Source: Jatrophihabitans sp035642535
GTDB lineage: Bacteria; Actinomycetota; Actinomycetes; Mycobacteriales; Jatrophihabitantaceae
Direction of reading: 5' to 3'
Length of the DNA stretch: 64,000 nt
NCBI GenBank assembly: GCA_035642535.1
Contig: DASQSE010000003.1
Span: 6,711-70,710 of the forward strand
Every line of letters begins with the position of its first letter. Within the stretch, counting starts at the first letter, position 1. This document shows positions 1 to 8,075 of this stretch, piece after piece. Both the position numbers and the translations under genes were made by a program. The notes under the pieces were generated by a model that made no database searches, was not told the DNA's origin, and worked only from the letters and a program-made list of their open reading frames with translations.

Positions 1-1
1 G

Positions 2-247
2 CGCCTCGACGCGCGCAAGGCCTCGTTCGCGCCGATGGAGGACGCAGTGGCGCTGACCGGTATGGAGTTCGGGGGAATCACGCCGCTCGGGCTGCCCGGA
101 GACTGGCCGGTGCTGATCGATCGCGCCGTGCTCGACCGCAAGGTCGTCGTCATCGGCAGCGGGCTGCGTCGCTCGAAGATCGCGCTGCCTGCCGAGGCCC
201 TCGCCGAACTGTCCGCCGCCGAGGTGATCGACGGGCTGGCGTCCTAA
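2..247 (+). CDS. YbaK/EbsC-type aminoacyl-tRNA deacylase, C-terminal fragment
   Basis: Only the last 81 residues are in the window; the gene begins upstream. The visible part has the end of a YbaK/EbsC (prolyl-tRNA synthetase associated) fold, with the segment MEFGGITPLGLPGDWPVLID followed by a VVIGSGLRRSKIALP strand. This family hydrolyses mischarged aminoacyl-tRNAs in the cytoplasm. The match rests on these C-terminal motifs only, so the specificity (Ala, Cys or other) cannot be read. The stop codon at 245-247 slightly overlaps the end of the convergent soxR gene. A full-length second member of the family lies at 15806-16294. Confidence 0.75.
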   Translation, partial: RLDARKASFAPMEDAVALTGMEFGGITPLGLPGDWPVLIDRAVLDRKVVVIGSGLRRSKIALPAEALAELSAAEVIDGLAS

Positions 248-702
248 CCTGCCTGTCGCAGTGGGGCCGGCAGGTAGGCCGCGCCAGGGCCGCGCACGCT
301 CGCCATGTCGGACGGATTCTGCATCGCACACGTCTTGAGCGACAGGCAGCCGCAGCCGATGCACGAATCCAGCCCGTCGCGCAGCTTCTCGAGTGAGGCG
401 ATCTGGTCGTCGAGCCGCTGCCGCCAGGTGCGGGAAAGGCGCGCCCAGTCCGCGCGGGTGGGGGTTCGGCCGTCGGGCAGCGTTGCCAGCGCGGTGGCGA
501 TCTCGTCCAGGGTCAGCCCGACGTTGCGCGCCGCCCGGACGAACGCGAGCCGGCGCAACACATTGCGCTCGTACCGGCGCTGGTTGCCCGAGGTGCGAGT
601 AGCGCGCACCAAACCCTCGCGCTCGTAGAAGCGGAGCGCGGACGGCGCGAAGCCGCTGCGCTCGGCGACCTGACTGACCGTGAGCAGGTCCGTCGTACGC
701 AT
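244..702 (-). CDS. soxR: SoxR-type redox-sensing MerR-family regulator
   Basis: A 152-residue MerR-family regulator. The N-terminal winged helix-turn-helix reads LTVSQVAERSGFAPSALRFY, followed by a dimerisation helix and the SoxR cluster CIGCGCLSLKTC. That is CX2CXCX5C, the four-cysteine ligand set of the [2Fe-2S] sensor. SoxR family members sense redox-cycling compounds and superoxide through oxidation of this cluster. ATG 702 is preferred over an in-frame ATG at 738 because AAGGAG lies about 11 nt upstream and the protein then begins just before the helix-turn-helix. It is divergent from a short-chain dehydrogenase, with a palindrome between them that resembles a SoxR box. In actinobacteria SoxR commonly controls small oxidoreductase genes, so that dehydrogenase is the likely target. 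Confidence 0.92.
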   Translation of the reverse strand: MRTTDLLTVSQVAERSGFAPSALRFYEREGLVRATRTSGNQRRYERNVLRRLAFVRAARNVGLTLDEIATALATLPDGRTPTRADWARLSRTWRQRLDDQIASLEKLRDGLDSCIGCGCLSLKTCAMQNPSDMASVRGPGAAYLPAPLRQAG

Positions 703-717
703 CGAGGCATGTTCTCC

Positions 718-745
718 TTGACTTGAAGTTGACTTCAACTACAAG
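718..745 (+). promoter_or_regulatory. SoxR-like operator and promoter of the divergent dehydrogenase
   Basis: The 16-bp palindrome TTGAAGTTGACTTCAA occupies 723-738: seven-base arms TTGAAGT and ACTTCAA around TG. It lies between a TTGACT (718-723) and a TACAAG (740-745), separated by 16 nt, which read as -35 and -10 elements for the downstream dehydrogenase. A MerR-family palindrome placed between -35 and -10 is the classical arrangement for SoxR activation. The 16-nt spacer is shorter than the usual 19-20, so the exact hexamers are uncertain. Position and symmetry are seen directly; SoxR binding is inferred. Confidence 0.65.
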
Positions 746-755
746 CATGAACTGC

Positions 756-1460
756 ATGACGTACACATCGCAACCGACCGCGTTGATCACCGGCGGCTCC
801 AAGGGACTGGGTCGGGCGCTCGCCCGCGCTCTCGGGGAGCGGGGTTGGCATCTTGTGCTGGATGCCCGTGACCCGACCGCTCTCGAATCGGTCGCAGCAG
901 AAATCCCGTCCGCGCTCGTCGTCCCCGGCGACGTGACCGACGCCGCGCATCGCGACGTGCTGGCCGCGAGCATCGCGACGCTCGGCCGGCTCGATCTTCT
1001 CGTCAACAACGCGAGCGATCTCGGCCCGAGCCCGCTGCCCGCCCTCGCCGGCTACCCGCTCGACGCGCTGCGCACCGTCTACGAGACGGACGTCGTCGCC
1101 CCGGTCGCGCTGACCCAGCTGCTGCTGCCGCGGCTGCGTGCGGTCAACGGCACGGTCGTGAACGTCAGCTCGGATGCGGCCGTGGAGGCGTATCCCACGT
1201 GGGGCGGCTACGGCTCGGCGAAGGCGGCGCTCGATCACCTGAGCGCGGTGCTTGCGGTCGAGGAACCCGAGCTGCGCGTCTACGCGGTCGACCCCGGCGA
1301 CATGCGCACGGACATGCACCAGGCGGCGTTCCCCGGTGAGGACATCAGCGACCGTCCGGCGCCGGACGCGGTCGTCCCGGCGCTGCTGCGGTTGCTCGAC
1401 GAACGGCCCGCGTCCGGGCGGTACCGGGCCGCCGAGTGGACGGCGGTGACGGCCGGGTGA
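756..1460 (+). CDS. Short-chain dehydrogenase/reductase (probable SoxR target)
   Basis: A 234-residue classical SDR. The nucleotide-binding motif TGGSKGLG is at residues 12-19, the NNAS motif (LVNNASDL) is in the middle, and the catalytic YxxxK (Y152, K156 in YGSAK) follows a NVSSD serine segment. The family performs NAD(P)H-dependent oxidation or reduction of alcohols and ketones; the substrate is not apparent. ATG 756 (MTYTSQPTALITGG) fits the family length; ATG 747 is a close alternative. A start this near the proposed -10 could give a nearly leaderless transcript. The last bases overlap the next gene as GTGA, indicating translational coupling with the QueA-like gene. Confidence 0.88.
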   Translation: MTYTSQPTALITGGSKGLGRALARALGERGWHLVLDARDPTALESVAAEIPSALVVPGDVTDAAHRDVLAASIATLGRLDLLVNNASDLGPSPLPALAGYPLDALRTVYETDVVAPVALTQLLLPRLRAVNGTVVNVSSDAAVEAYPTWGGYGSAKAALDHLSAVLAVEEPELRVYAVDPGDMRTDMHQAAFPGEDISDRPAPDAVVPALLRLLDERPASGRYRAAEWTAVTAG

Positions 1461-2467
1461 AGACATTCGAGCTGCCTGCCGGACTGGAGGCTGGTGCGCC
1501 GCCGACGGTGCGAGACGGCGTGCGGCTGCTCGTCGCGCACCGCGGCGGGATCGAGCACGCGCGCTTCGCCCGGCTCGGCGATTTCCTGTCGCCCGGCGAT
1601 CTCGTCGTCGTCAACACCTCCGCGACCCTGCCGGCCGCGGTGGACGGCACCCGTGCCGACGGCCGCGGGGTGACCATCCACTTCGCGACCGCGCTGGACG
1701 ACGGCACCTGGGTCGTGGAGGTGCGCCCGGATCACGACGCGACCGGGCCGCTCGCCGACAGCGCGGGCGGAGACGTGATCGCGCTGCCCGACGGCGTGCG
1801 GCTCGTCCTCCTGGCGCCGCACCCGGCCGGCCAGCAGCGGCTGTGGCAGGCACACGTCGGCGTCGAGGGCGGCGTGCCCGCATATCTCGCGCGCCGCGGC
1901 CGGCCGATCCGGTACGCGTACGTCCCGGCGCCGGTGCCGCTGGCCGAATACCAGACGGTGTTCGCGCGCGAGGCGGGCAGCGCCGAGATGCCCAGCGCGG
2001 CGCGCCCGTTCACGACCGCGCTCGTGACCGATCTGGTCACGCGCGGCATCGGTATCGCGCCGATCGAGCTGCACACCGGCGTCTCGTCGCAAGACCCCGG
2101 CGAGCCGCCGCAACCCGAGCGGTTCCGCGTTCCCGAGACCACCGCGCGGGCGGTGAACATGGCTCGCGCGTGGGGCGGCCGGGTGATCGCGGTGGGGACG
2201 ACGGTGACGCGGGCGCTCGAATCCGCCGTTGATGGCGTCGGCGCGGTGCGCGAGCGCGCTGGCTGGACGGATCTCGTCCTCGGCCCCGACCGTCCTGCAC
2301 AAGCGGTGAGGGGACTGATCACCGGCTGGCATGCACCGGGTGCGTCCCACCTGCAACTGCTGGAGGCGGTCGCCGGCGCAGAGCTGGTCGAGCGTGCGTA
2401 CGCGGAGGCGGTGCGGGCCCGCTACCTGTGGCACGAGTTCGGCGACAGCTGCCTGCTCCTACCCTGA
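1457..2467 (+). CDS. QueA-like S-adenosylmethionine:tRNA ribosyltransferase-isomerase family protein
   Basis: About 336 residues matching QueA along its length: an early GDLVVVNTSATLPA segment, a central EYQTVFAREAGSAEMPSAARPFT block, the AVGTTVTRALES motif, and a C-terminal ITGWHAPGASHLQLLEAVAG. True QueA transfers ribose from AdoMet to preQ1 in tRNA during queuosine synthesis. Several usually invariant stretches differ here: the central block lacks the normal APTAGLHF motif, and ELHTGVSSQ replaces HVGxGTF. No other queuosine gene is in the window. It may therefore be the divergent actinobacterial paralogue of unknown reaction rather than a working QueA. GTG 1457 overlaps the preceding stop as GTGA and removes a spurious upstream ATG at 1436. 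Confidence 0.8.
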   Translation: MKTFELPAGLEAGAPPTVRDGVRLLVAHRGGIEHARFARLGDFLSPGDLVVVNTSATLPAAVDGTRADGRGVTIHFATALDDGTWVVEVRPDHDATGPLADSAGGDVIALPDGVRLVLLAPHPAGQQRLWQAHVGVEGGVPAYLARRGRPIRYAYVPAPVPLAEYQTVFAREAGSAEMPSAARPFTTALVTDLVTRGIGIAPIELHTGVSSQDPGEPPQPERFRVPETTARAVNMARAWGGRVIAVGTTVTRALESAVDGVGAVRERAGWTDLVLGPDRPAQAVRGLITGWHAPGASHLQLLEAVAGAELVERAYAEAVRARYLWHEFGDSCLLLP

Positions 2468-2499
2468 CGCTTTCCGTCGCGTGGTCGCCTACGCGGCGT

Positions 2500-2540
2500 G
2501 TGGTCACGTATAGCTGACCACTCGCTTCATAAGTGACCAC
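2500..2540. terminator. Inverted repeats between convergent genes, probable bidirectional terminator
   Basis: GTGGTCAC (2500-2507) pairs with GTGACCAC (2533-2540), and also with an inner TGACCAC at 2515-2521 to form a tighter 7-bp stem with an 8-base loop. The repeats fill the 59-nt gap between the QueA-like gene and the convergent hisN gene, and the right arm runs into the hisN 3' end. There is no T-tract, as is common for actinobacterial terminators. The symmetry is seen directly; the terminator role is inferred from position. Confidence 0.5.
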
Positions 2541-3318
2541 GCGTCGGGTGCAGCGCGGCGAGTAAGGCGTCGTGCAGCAGGCCGTTGCTGGCCGCCGCGC
2601 TGCCCTGGTGCACGCCGCCGACTCCGTCCAGCCCGGTGAACTGGCCGCCGGCCTCGGTGACGATGGGCGCGAGCGCCGCGATGTCCCACAGTGAGAGCTC
2701 CGGCTCGGCCGCAACGTCGACCGCGCCCTCGGCGACGAGCATGTACGACCAGAAGTCGCCGTATGCGCGGGTGCGCCAGACCCGATCGGTCAGCGCGAGG
2801 AACGCCTCGCGCAGCGACGACCACCCGGACAGCGACGAGTACGACAGGCTCGCATCCTCGAGCGACGCGACGCGGGACACCGCCAGCCGGCGTGGCGGGG
2901 CATCGTTGACGGACGCCCACGCACCGGCGCCGCGGGCGGCCCACCAGCGCCGGCCCAGCGCGGGCGCGGACACGACGCCCACCACCGCCTCGTCGCCGTC
3001 GAGCAGCGCGATGAGCGTGGCCCAGACCGGCAAGGTGCGGACGAAGTTCTTCGTGCCGTCGATGGGGTCGATCACCCACCGCCGCGCCGCGCTGCCGTCC
3101 GACCCGAACTCCTCGCCGGACACCGCGTCGGACGCCCGCTCCTGGGCGAGCAGCTCGCGGATCACCTGCTCGGTGGCCGTGTCGGCATCGCTGACGGGCG
3201 TGAGGTCCGGCTTGGCGTCGACCACCAGGTCGACGGCCCCGAATCGGCGCATCGTGACCGCGTCGGCGTAATCGGCCAGCCGCAGCGCGAGGTCGAGATC
3301 GGCGGCGTAGTCGGGCAC
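2527..3318 (-). CDS. hisN: Histidinol-phosphatase, inositol-monophosphatase fold
   Basis: A 263-residue member of the Mg2+-dependent inositol monophosphatase superfamily. It has the metal-binding signatures GEEFG, WVIDPIDGTKNF and the C-terminal LWDIAAL, in order. Actinobacteria use this fold, rather than a HisB-type enzyme, to dephosphorylate L-histidinol phosphate, the penultimate step of histidine synthesis, and the N-terminal DLxLAxxxAD...RFGAxDL pattern is typical of HisN. The GTG start at 3318 agrees with homologue length. No Shine-Dalgarno sequence is visible before it, so the message may be leaderless. The gene is divergent from the DUF2087 gene with only 19 nt between the starts. A related inositol-1-phosphatase role cannot be excluded. 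Confidence 0.85.
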   Translation of the reverse strand: MPDYAADLDLALRLADYADAVTMRRFGAVDLVVDAKPDLTPVSDADTATEQVIRELLAQERASDAVSGEEFGSDGSAARRWVIDPIDGTKNFVRTLPVWATLIALLDGDEAVVGVVSAPALGRRWWAARGAGAWASVNDAPPRRLAVSRVASLEDASLSYSSLSGWSSLREAFLALTDRVWRTRAYGDFWSYMLVAEGAVDVAAEPELSLWDIAALAPIVTEAGGQFTGLDGVGGVHQGSAAASNGLLHDALLAALHPTRGHL

Positions 3319-3337
3319 GGAGGGAGGCTACCGTCGG

Positions 3338-3625
3338 GTGATGCAGCCCGCGTCGCCCGAGGAGGTCGAGCGGACGCTGCGCCAGTACCTCCGGGACGGA
3401 CGGCTCACCGTGATGCCGCGCTCGGGGCGCCGGCGTCAGATCGTGCTCGAGCACATCGTCCAGCTGTTCGAACCCGGGCGCCGCTATCTCGAGGTCGACG
3501 TGAACCTGATCCTGCGCCAGGTGTGGGACGACGTCGCGGCGCTGCGCCGCTACCTCGTGGACGCCGCGCTGCTAGACCGATCGGCGGGGGAGTACTGGCG
3601 GATCGGTGGTCCTGTGGACGTCTGA
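3338..3625 (+). CDS. DUF2087 small protein
   Basis: A 95-residue protein with the DUF2087 pattern: a basic strand (LTVMPRSGRRRQIVLEHIVQLFEPGRRY), an acidic helix with VNLILRQVWDDVAALRRYLVDAALLDR, and a final GEYWRIGG. The fold is usually taken as a winged-helix-like domain, and it is often appended to ArsR-type regulators. Here it stands alone, so a DNA- or RNA-binding role is only a possibility. A GGAGGGAGG Shine-Dalgarno at 3320-3328 supports GTG 3338 or the adjacent ATG 3341. It is followed 24 nt later by an aminotransferase gene on the same strand. Confidence 0.82.
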   Translation: MMQPASPEEVERTLRQYLRDGRLTVMPRSGRRRQIVLEHIVQLFEPGRRYLEVDVNLILRQVWDDVAALRRYLVDAALLDRSAGEYWRIGGPVDV

Positions 3626-3649
3626 GCGCCGACGGGTAGTTTCCCTTCC

Positions 3650-4819
3650 GTGACGGACGTGCAGCAGGTGGCGATGCGCGCGAGCGTGCCGCCGTTCTAC
3701 GTCATGCGGGTCATCGACGCGGTCGTCGCACGTCGCGCGGCGGGGCTGCCGACGATCGACCTGTCGGCCGGCCAGCCCTCGACGCCCGCGCCGGTCGCCG
3801 TCCGGGTCGCGGCGCATGCCGCGCTCGACGCCGACCGGATCGGCTACACGAACGCGCTGGGCATCCCCGCGCTGCGGGCCGCCATCGCCAGGCACTACGG
3901 CGATCGGGTCGGCATCGACGTCGACCCCGCGAACGTCGCGGTGACGACCGGCTCGTCCGGCGGTTTCTCCTACGCCTTCCTGGCCGCGTTCGACGCCGGC
4001 GACACGGTGGCGATGGCCCGGCCGGGCTACCCGGCATATCGCAACATGCTCGCCGCGCTCGGCTGTCGAGTCGTCGAGCTGGCGTGCGGCCCGGAGACCC
4101 GTTTCCAGCCGACGGTCGAGCAGCTCGAAGCGCTGCCCGAGCCGCCGGCCGGGCTCATCGTCGCGAGCCCGGCCAACCCGACGGGCACGATGGTCCTGCC
4201 GGAAGAACTGCGTGCACTGCTCGCCTGGTGCGACGCGCACGGCACCCGGTTCATCAGCGACGAGATCTACCACGGCATCACGTACAGCACGCCGGCAACG
4301 TGCGCCTGGTCGATGGGGCACGACTCGATCGTCGTCGACTCCTTCTCCAAGTACTTCTCGATGACGGGCTGGCGGATCGGCTGGCTGCTGGTGCCGGACG
4401 TGCTGATCGACGCGGTCGATCGCCTCGCGGGGAACTTCACGATCTGCCCGCCCGCACTGTCGCAGTTCGCGGCTGTCGCTGCGTTCGACGCGTACGACGA
4501 GTTGGACGCCAACGTGGCGCGCTATGCGGCGAACCGCGCGATGTTGCTGCAGTCGCTGCCGGTGATCGGTCTCGATCGACTCGCGCCGGCGGACGGCGCG
4601 TTCTACATCTACGCCGACGTCTCACGCTGGACCGACGACGCACTGTCGTGGGCGGCGCGGCTCCTCGACGAGGCGGGCGTGGCAGTCGCGCCGGGCATCG
4701 ACTTCGATCCGGTCGACGGCGGCAAGTTCATCCGGATGTGCTTCGCGGGCGACGGTGCCGAGATCAGCCACGCGGTCGAGATCATGGGTGCGTGGCTGGC
4801 CCGCCAACCCCGCCGCTGA
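3650..4819 (+). CDS. Pyridoxal-phosphate aminotransferase, class I/II
   Basis: A 389-residue fold-type I aminotransferase of usual length. The active-site lysine is K234 in SFSKYFSMTGWRIGW. The phosphate-binding region TTGSSGGFSYAF, the SPANPTGT loop and the SDEIYHGI aspartate/tyrosine motif are all present, and the C-terminal arginine lies in GKFIRMCFA. The family moves amino groups between amino acids and 2-oxo acids in the cytoplasm. Substrate specificity (aspartate, aromatic or other) cannot be decided. GTG 3650 opens the reading frame just upstream of the conserved N-terminal helix. It precedes a metallo-hydrolase gene by 33 nt and may be co-transcribed with it. Confidence 0.88.
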   Translation: MTDVQQVAMRASVPPFYVMRVIDAVVARRAAGLPTIDLSAGQPSTPAPVAVRVAAHAALDADRIGYTNALGIPALRAAIARHYGDRVGIDVDPANVAVTTGSSGGFSYAFLAAFDAGDTVAMARPGYPAYRNMLAALGCRVVELACGPETRFQPTVEQLEALPEPPAGLIVASPANPTGTMVLPEELRALLAWCDAHGTRFISDEIYHGITYSTPATCAWSMGHDSIVVDSFSKYFSMTGWRIGWLLVPDVLIDAVDRLAGNFTICPPALSQFAAVAAFDAYDELDANVARYAANRAMLLQSLPVIGLDRLAPADGAFYIYADVSRWTDDALSWAARLLDEAGVAVAPGIDFDPVDGGKFIRMCFAGDGAEISHAVEIMGAWLARQPRR

Positions 4820-4852
4820 GCGACAGATGCGGAGGGTGGCATCCTCGCGGAG

Positions 4853-5779
4853 GTGCGATTGAAGCTGGGCCGACCGGATCTCGCCGAGTATGCGGACCGT
4901 TTCCGAGTGCCGAAGGAGAGTCCGGACTCGGCGGTCACGGTGACCTTCCTCGGCGTCGCGACGCTGCTCATCGACGACGGTCTGTCCGCGATCCTGACCG
5001 ACGGCTTCTTCAGCCGGCCCCGCCTGCGCCGCGTCCTCACCCGGTCCATCAGCCCGGATCCGGAGATGATTCGGCGCTGTCTGGACCGCGTCGGCGTGCT
5101 GCAGCTCGACGCGGTCGTGCCGGTGCACAGCCACTACGACCACGCGTTCGACTCCGCGGTCGTCGCCGAGCTCACCGGTGCGAAGCTCGTCGGCGGCCGG
5201 TCGACGCTGAACATCGGCCGCGGGCACGGCCTGCCGGATGACATGCTGCTGCGACCGGCGCCGGGCGTTACCTTCGACGTCGGAAACTTCTCGATCACCA
5301 TGATCGAGTCGAGGCACTGTCCGCCGGATCGCGCCCCGGGCGAGATCGAGGGACCGCTGCAGCCCCCCGCCAAGGCGAAGGCGTACCGGTGCGGCGAAGC
5401 GTGGTCGATCCTGATCGACCATCCGGACCTGCAGTCGGGCATGCTCGTGCAGGGCAGCGCCGGTTTCGTCGAGGGAGCGCTTGCAGACGTAGGAACCGAC
5501 GTCGTGTACCTCGGCATCGGACAGCTCGGCCGCCGGCCACGCAGCGAGATCGTCGCCTACTGGAACGAAACGGTGCGAGCTGTCGGAGCGCGGCGTGCCG
5601 TGGTCATCCACTGGGACGACTTCTTCCGGCCGATCACCGAGCCGCTCCGCGCCAACCCGTACGCCGCCGACGACCTCGGCGCCACGCTGCGCGTCCTCGA
5701 CCCGCTCGCCGAGGCGGACGGCGTCGACCTTGTCTTTCCCGCGGTGTGGGAGCGCGCGGATCCCTGGGCCGGTCTCTGA
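4853..5779 (+). CDS. MBL-fold metallo-hydrolase
   Basis: A 308-residue metallo-beta-lactamase-fold protein. The zinc motif HSHYDHAFDS is at residues 92-101 (HxHxDH), with a further metal-ligand candidate in IESRHCPP and a C-terminal VIHWDDFF. The family hydrolyses a wide range of esters, thioesters and phosphodiesters, and no closer assignment is possible. A long insertion between the zinc motifs (QPPAKAKAYRCGEAWSILID) suggests a substrate-binding lobe. GTG 4853 is the chosen start, 33 nt after the aminotransferase stop. It ends 15 nt from the convergent trmO gene. Confidence 0.82.
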   Translation: MRLKLGRPDLAEYADRFRVPKESPDSAVTVTFLGVATLLIDDGLSAILTDGFFSRPRLRRVLTRSISPDPEMIRRCLDRVGVLQLDAVVPVHSHYDHAFDSAVVAELTGAKLVGGRSTLNIGRGHGLPDDMLLRPAPGVTFDVGNFSITMIESRHCPPDRAPGEIEGPLQPPAKAKAYRCGEAWSILIDHPDLQSGMLVQGSAGFVEGALADVGTDVVYLGIGQLGRRPRSEIVAYWNETVRAVGARRAVVIHWDDFFRPITEPLRANPYAADDLGATLRVLDPLAEADGVDLVFPAVWERADPWAGL

Positions 5780-5794
5780 TCCGTCGAGCTTCGC

Positions 5795-6202
5795 TCAGCG
5801 CTCGTCCACGCCGCCGATCACCGGCTTCAGGTCGACGATCGGCGTCCCGTCGATCGCCTCCAGACCGCGGACCCGCACCCGCGAACCTTCGACGGCGCGG
5901 ACCCGAACCCGATGCAGGCCGATCGGATTGGGGCGATCCGGAGCGCGCGTGGTGAACACGCCCTGGGTCGGGCGGCTCGTGTCGCCGCGCGGATGCACCG
6001 CGAGCGTCGAACGGTCCGCCTCGTGCAGCCAGGTCAGCACGAGCAGTTCGTCCCCGACCGCGACGCCGTCCAGCGCGGGCAGCACCTCGTCGTCGAGTAC
6101 GAGCACGGCATCCGGCGCGCCCTCATCACCCTGCCGCGGTGCGTCCGCTCGGCTGGCCAGCGGACTCTCGACCCGCCCGACCGGGCGCACGTCGTAACTC
6201 AT
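5795..6202 (-). CDS. trmO: tRNA (adenine37-N6)-methyltransferase TrmO (TsaA family)
   Basis: A 135-residue single-domain TsaA/TrmO protein. It opens with VRPVGRVESP and has the TRAPDRPNPIGLHRVRV signature that forms the AdoMet-binding site, then the GLEAIDGTPIVDLKP segment. TrmO adds the N6-methyl group to t6A37 in certain threonine and serine tRNAs. The ATG at 6202 overlaps the stop codon of the MOSC-domain gene as ATGA, so the two are translationally coupled. An upstream in-frame start at 6307 would add a low-complexity arginine-rich tail and is rejected. Confidence 0.9.
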   Translation of the reverse strand: MSYDVRPVGRVESPLASRADAPRQGDEGAPDAVLVLDDEVLPALDGVAVGDELLVLTWLHEADRSTLAVHPRGDTSRPTQGVFTTRAPDRPNPIGLHRVRVRAVEGSRVRVRGLEAIDGTPIVDLKPVIGGVDER

Positions 6203-7053
6203 CGCGGCGGCCCGTCCGGTGCAGGCACCGATTCCAGCACCTCCACCTCGTCGCCGACGGCGATGTCGACGCCCGGGTTGTCCGGGATGATGTTCATCCC
6301 GAACCACACCTCAGCGTCCCACTTGCGATGCCGGGCGAGCGTCGCGATCGGCTCCTTGCCGCGTGCGGCGGAATCCGGATCCGTCATCGTCAGCGTGCAC
6401 CGATCGCAGCCTTTGACGACGCGGAACTGCGCCGCGCCGATCCGGATGCGCCGCCAGCCGTCCTCCTCCCACGCGCGGCCGCCCGACACGACGACGTTCG
6501 GCCGGAACCGGATCATCGGCAGCGGGCCCTCGGCCGCCCGTGGCCCGTCGGCGATCCACTCGTTCAACGCATCCAGCGAGGCGCTCGAGCCGAGCAGCAG
6601 CGGGTATGCGTCGGCGAACGAGACGCGGTCGGTGGTTCGGGCGAAGGCGGGGTTCGGGCGCCGGCGGGTCGGGTCGTCCAAATAGACGAGCCGGACGGAC
6701 GTGCCGATGACCTTGCTGAGCCACGCACTCGCCGCGGGCGCCGCGAGCGATGCCGCCACGTCGCTGCTCCACACGCGGACGGACACGAGCGTGTCCACCG
6801 GCGGGATGTCCACCGACAGCGGGGGAGCGTCCGGGCTGGTCAGGTCGAGGCCGCCGTCGGTGCGCAGCGACGGCACGATCAGCAGCATCCGCGGGTACTC
6901 GCGGGCGGTCACGGCCGTACCGCCGTCGTCGACCACCAGCCAGCGCCGGTCGCCTGCCAGCCCCCAGCGCTCGACCGTGGCGCGCTGCACGCTGTGGCCG
7001 CGGCAGGACTTGACCGGGAAGCGGTTGATCGCGTTCAGCGTCATCGGCACCAC
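6199..7053 (-). CDS. MOSC-domain molybdenum-cofactor sulfurase-like protein (YcbX-type)
   Basis: About 284 residues. An N-terminal MOSC beta-barrel domain (INRFPVKSCRGHSVQRATVERWGLAGDRRWLVVD) is followed by the MOSC domain with the GCDRCTLTMTDPDS cysteine region and NIIPDNPGVDIAVGDEVEVL at the end. Proteins of this kind (YcbX, mARC) bind molybdenum cofactor and reduce N-hydroxylated compounds or transfer sulfur. The start may be GTG 7053 or ATG 7044. It is upstream of and overlaps trmO by four bases. The oppositely oriented XdhC gene next door also belongs to molybdoenzyme maturation, which fits a local molybdenum theme. Confidence 0.87.
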   Translation of the reverse strand: MVPMTLNAINRFPVKSCRGHSVQRATVERWGLAGDRRWLVVDDGGTAVTAREYPRMLLIVPSLRTDGGLDLTSPDAPPLSVDIPPVDTLVSVRVWSSDVAASLAAPAASAWLSKVIGTSVRLVYLDDPTRRRPNPAFARTTDRVSFADAYPLLLGSSASLDALNEWIADGPRAAEGPLPMIRFRPNVVVSGGRAWEEDGWRRIRIGAAQFRVVKGCDRCTLTMTDPDSAARGKEPIATLARHRKWDAEVWFGMNIIPDNPGVDIAVGDEVEVLESVPAPDGPPR

Positions 7054-7098
7054 CCGACCCTATGCAATCCCGTTCGCCAGGAGGGCAGGATTAGTCGG

Positions 7099-8067
7099 GT
7101 GTACGACATCGCGCAGCAGGTGAAGGAATGGCTCGCCGCGGGCCGGGAGGTCGAGGTCGCGACGGTGGTCGCCGCGCGTGGGCTCAGCTCCCGACGGCCC
7201 GCACCGGCGGCGGCGTGGGCCGCAGGGGAGGCCGCGATCGGCGAGCTCGTCGCCGGGGTGGTGCCCGAGAACCTCGAGCGCGGGTTGGTCGAGATCGCGA
7301 TCTCCGATGCCGACGCCCGCGCCGCCGGGCTGGCCTGCGGCGGGAGCGCTTCCGTGCTCGTCCAACCTGCGTCCGCCTATCCGGCGCAGGTGTGGGAGCA
7401 GCTGCTGGCCCGCGATCCGCTGTGCCTGGTGACCGCCGTCAGCGGCGGCGACCTCGGCGCGACGGACGTGTTCACACCGGCGTCGATCCGCGAGTCCTAC
7501 GCGTTCGGTGACGAGGTGTCGCGGCTGTTCGGACGCGGCGTTACCTCGGCAGTCGTGCTCGAGCGAGCTGTCGCGATCGCGCTCTGGCCCATCCCGACGC
7601 TCGTCGTCATGGGCGACGGGCTGATCGCGGACGCGCTGCGTAACACCGCGCAGCTGCTCGGCTGGGACGTCCAGGTGACTCCGGAGGTGCAGGCCGCGGT
7701 CGCGGCGGTGCGCGGCCTCAAGCGCAGCGACGCGGTTGTGGTGCTGAGCCACGACCGGTCAGGCGACGGCCCGACGCTCGCCGCCGCGCTGGCCGGGCCG
7801 GCCGGCTATGTCGGCGCGCTCGGGTCACGGCACACGCAGATCGCCCGGCTCGAATGGCTCACCGAGCACGGCGTCCCCGCCGAGGCGCAGGCGCGCATCC
7901 ACGGGCCGGCCGGGCTCGACATCGGCGCGCACACGCCCGCCGAGATCGCCGTCTCGATCGTCGCCGAGATCATCGCCAACCGGGCGACGGCATCGGGCGG
8001 TGCGCTGCGCGCACGCCGCGGACCCGTGCACGAAGCCGGCGTGCAGTCGCCCCCGCCGCGCTACTAG
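7099..8067 (+). CDS. XdhC/CoxI-family molybdoenzyme maturation factor
   Basis: A 322-residue XdhC/CoxI protein. The N-terminal XdhC/CoxI domain contains VATVVAARGLSSRRP and a SDADARAAGLACGGSASVLVQP segment, with the conserved glycine/cysteine CGG. The C-terminal Rossmann-like domain has VVMGDGLIADAL and YVGALGSRHTQIARLEWL. XdhC binds molybdenum cofactor and promotes its sulfuration and insertion into xanthine-dehydrogenase-family enzymes; no such enzyme is in the window. GTG 7099 follows a good AGGAGGG Shine-Dalgarno, and the open frame extending upstream is only antisense to the MOSC gene. It is convergent with rsgA, 8 nt away. Confidence 0.88.
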   Translation: MYDIAQQVKEWLAAGREVEVATVVAARGLSSRRPAPAAAWAAGEAAIGELVAGVVPENLERGLVEIAISDADARAAGLACGGSASVLVQPASAYPAQVWEQLLARDPLCLVTAVSGGDLGATDVFTPASIRESYAFGDEVSRLFGRGVTSAVVLERAVAIALWPIPTLVVMGDGLIADALRNTAQLLGWDVQVTPEVQAAVAAVRGLKRSDAVVVLSHDRSGDGPTLAAALAGPAGYVGALGSRHTQIARLEWLTEHGVPAEAQARIHGPAGLDIGAHTPAEIAVSIVAEIIANRATASGGALRARRGPVHEAGVQSPPPRY

Positions 8068-8075
8068 GGCGTGCC

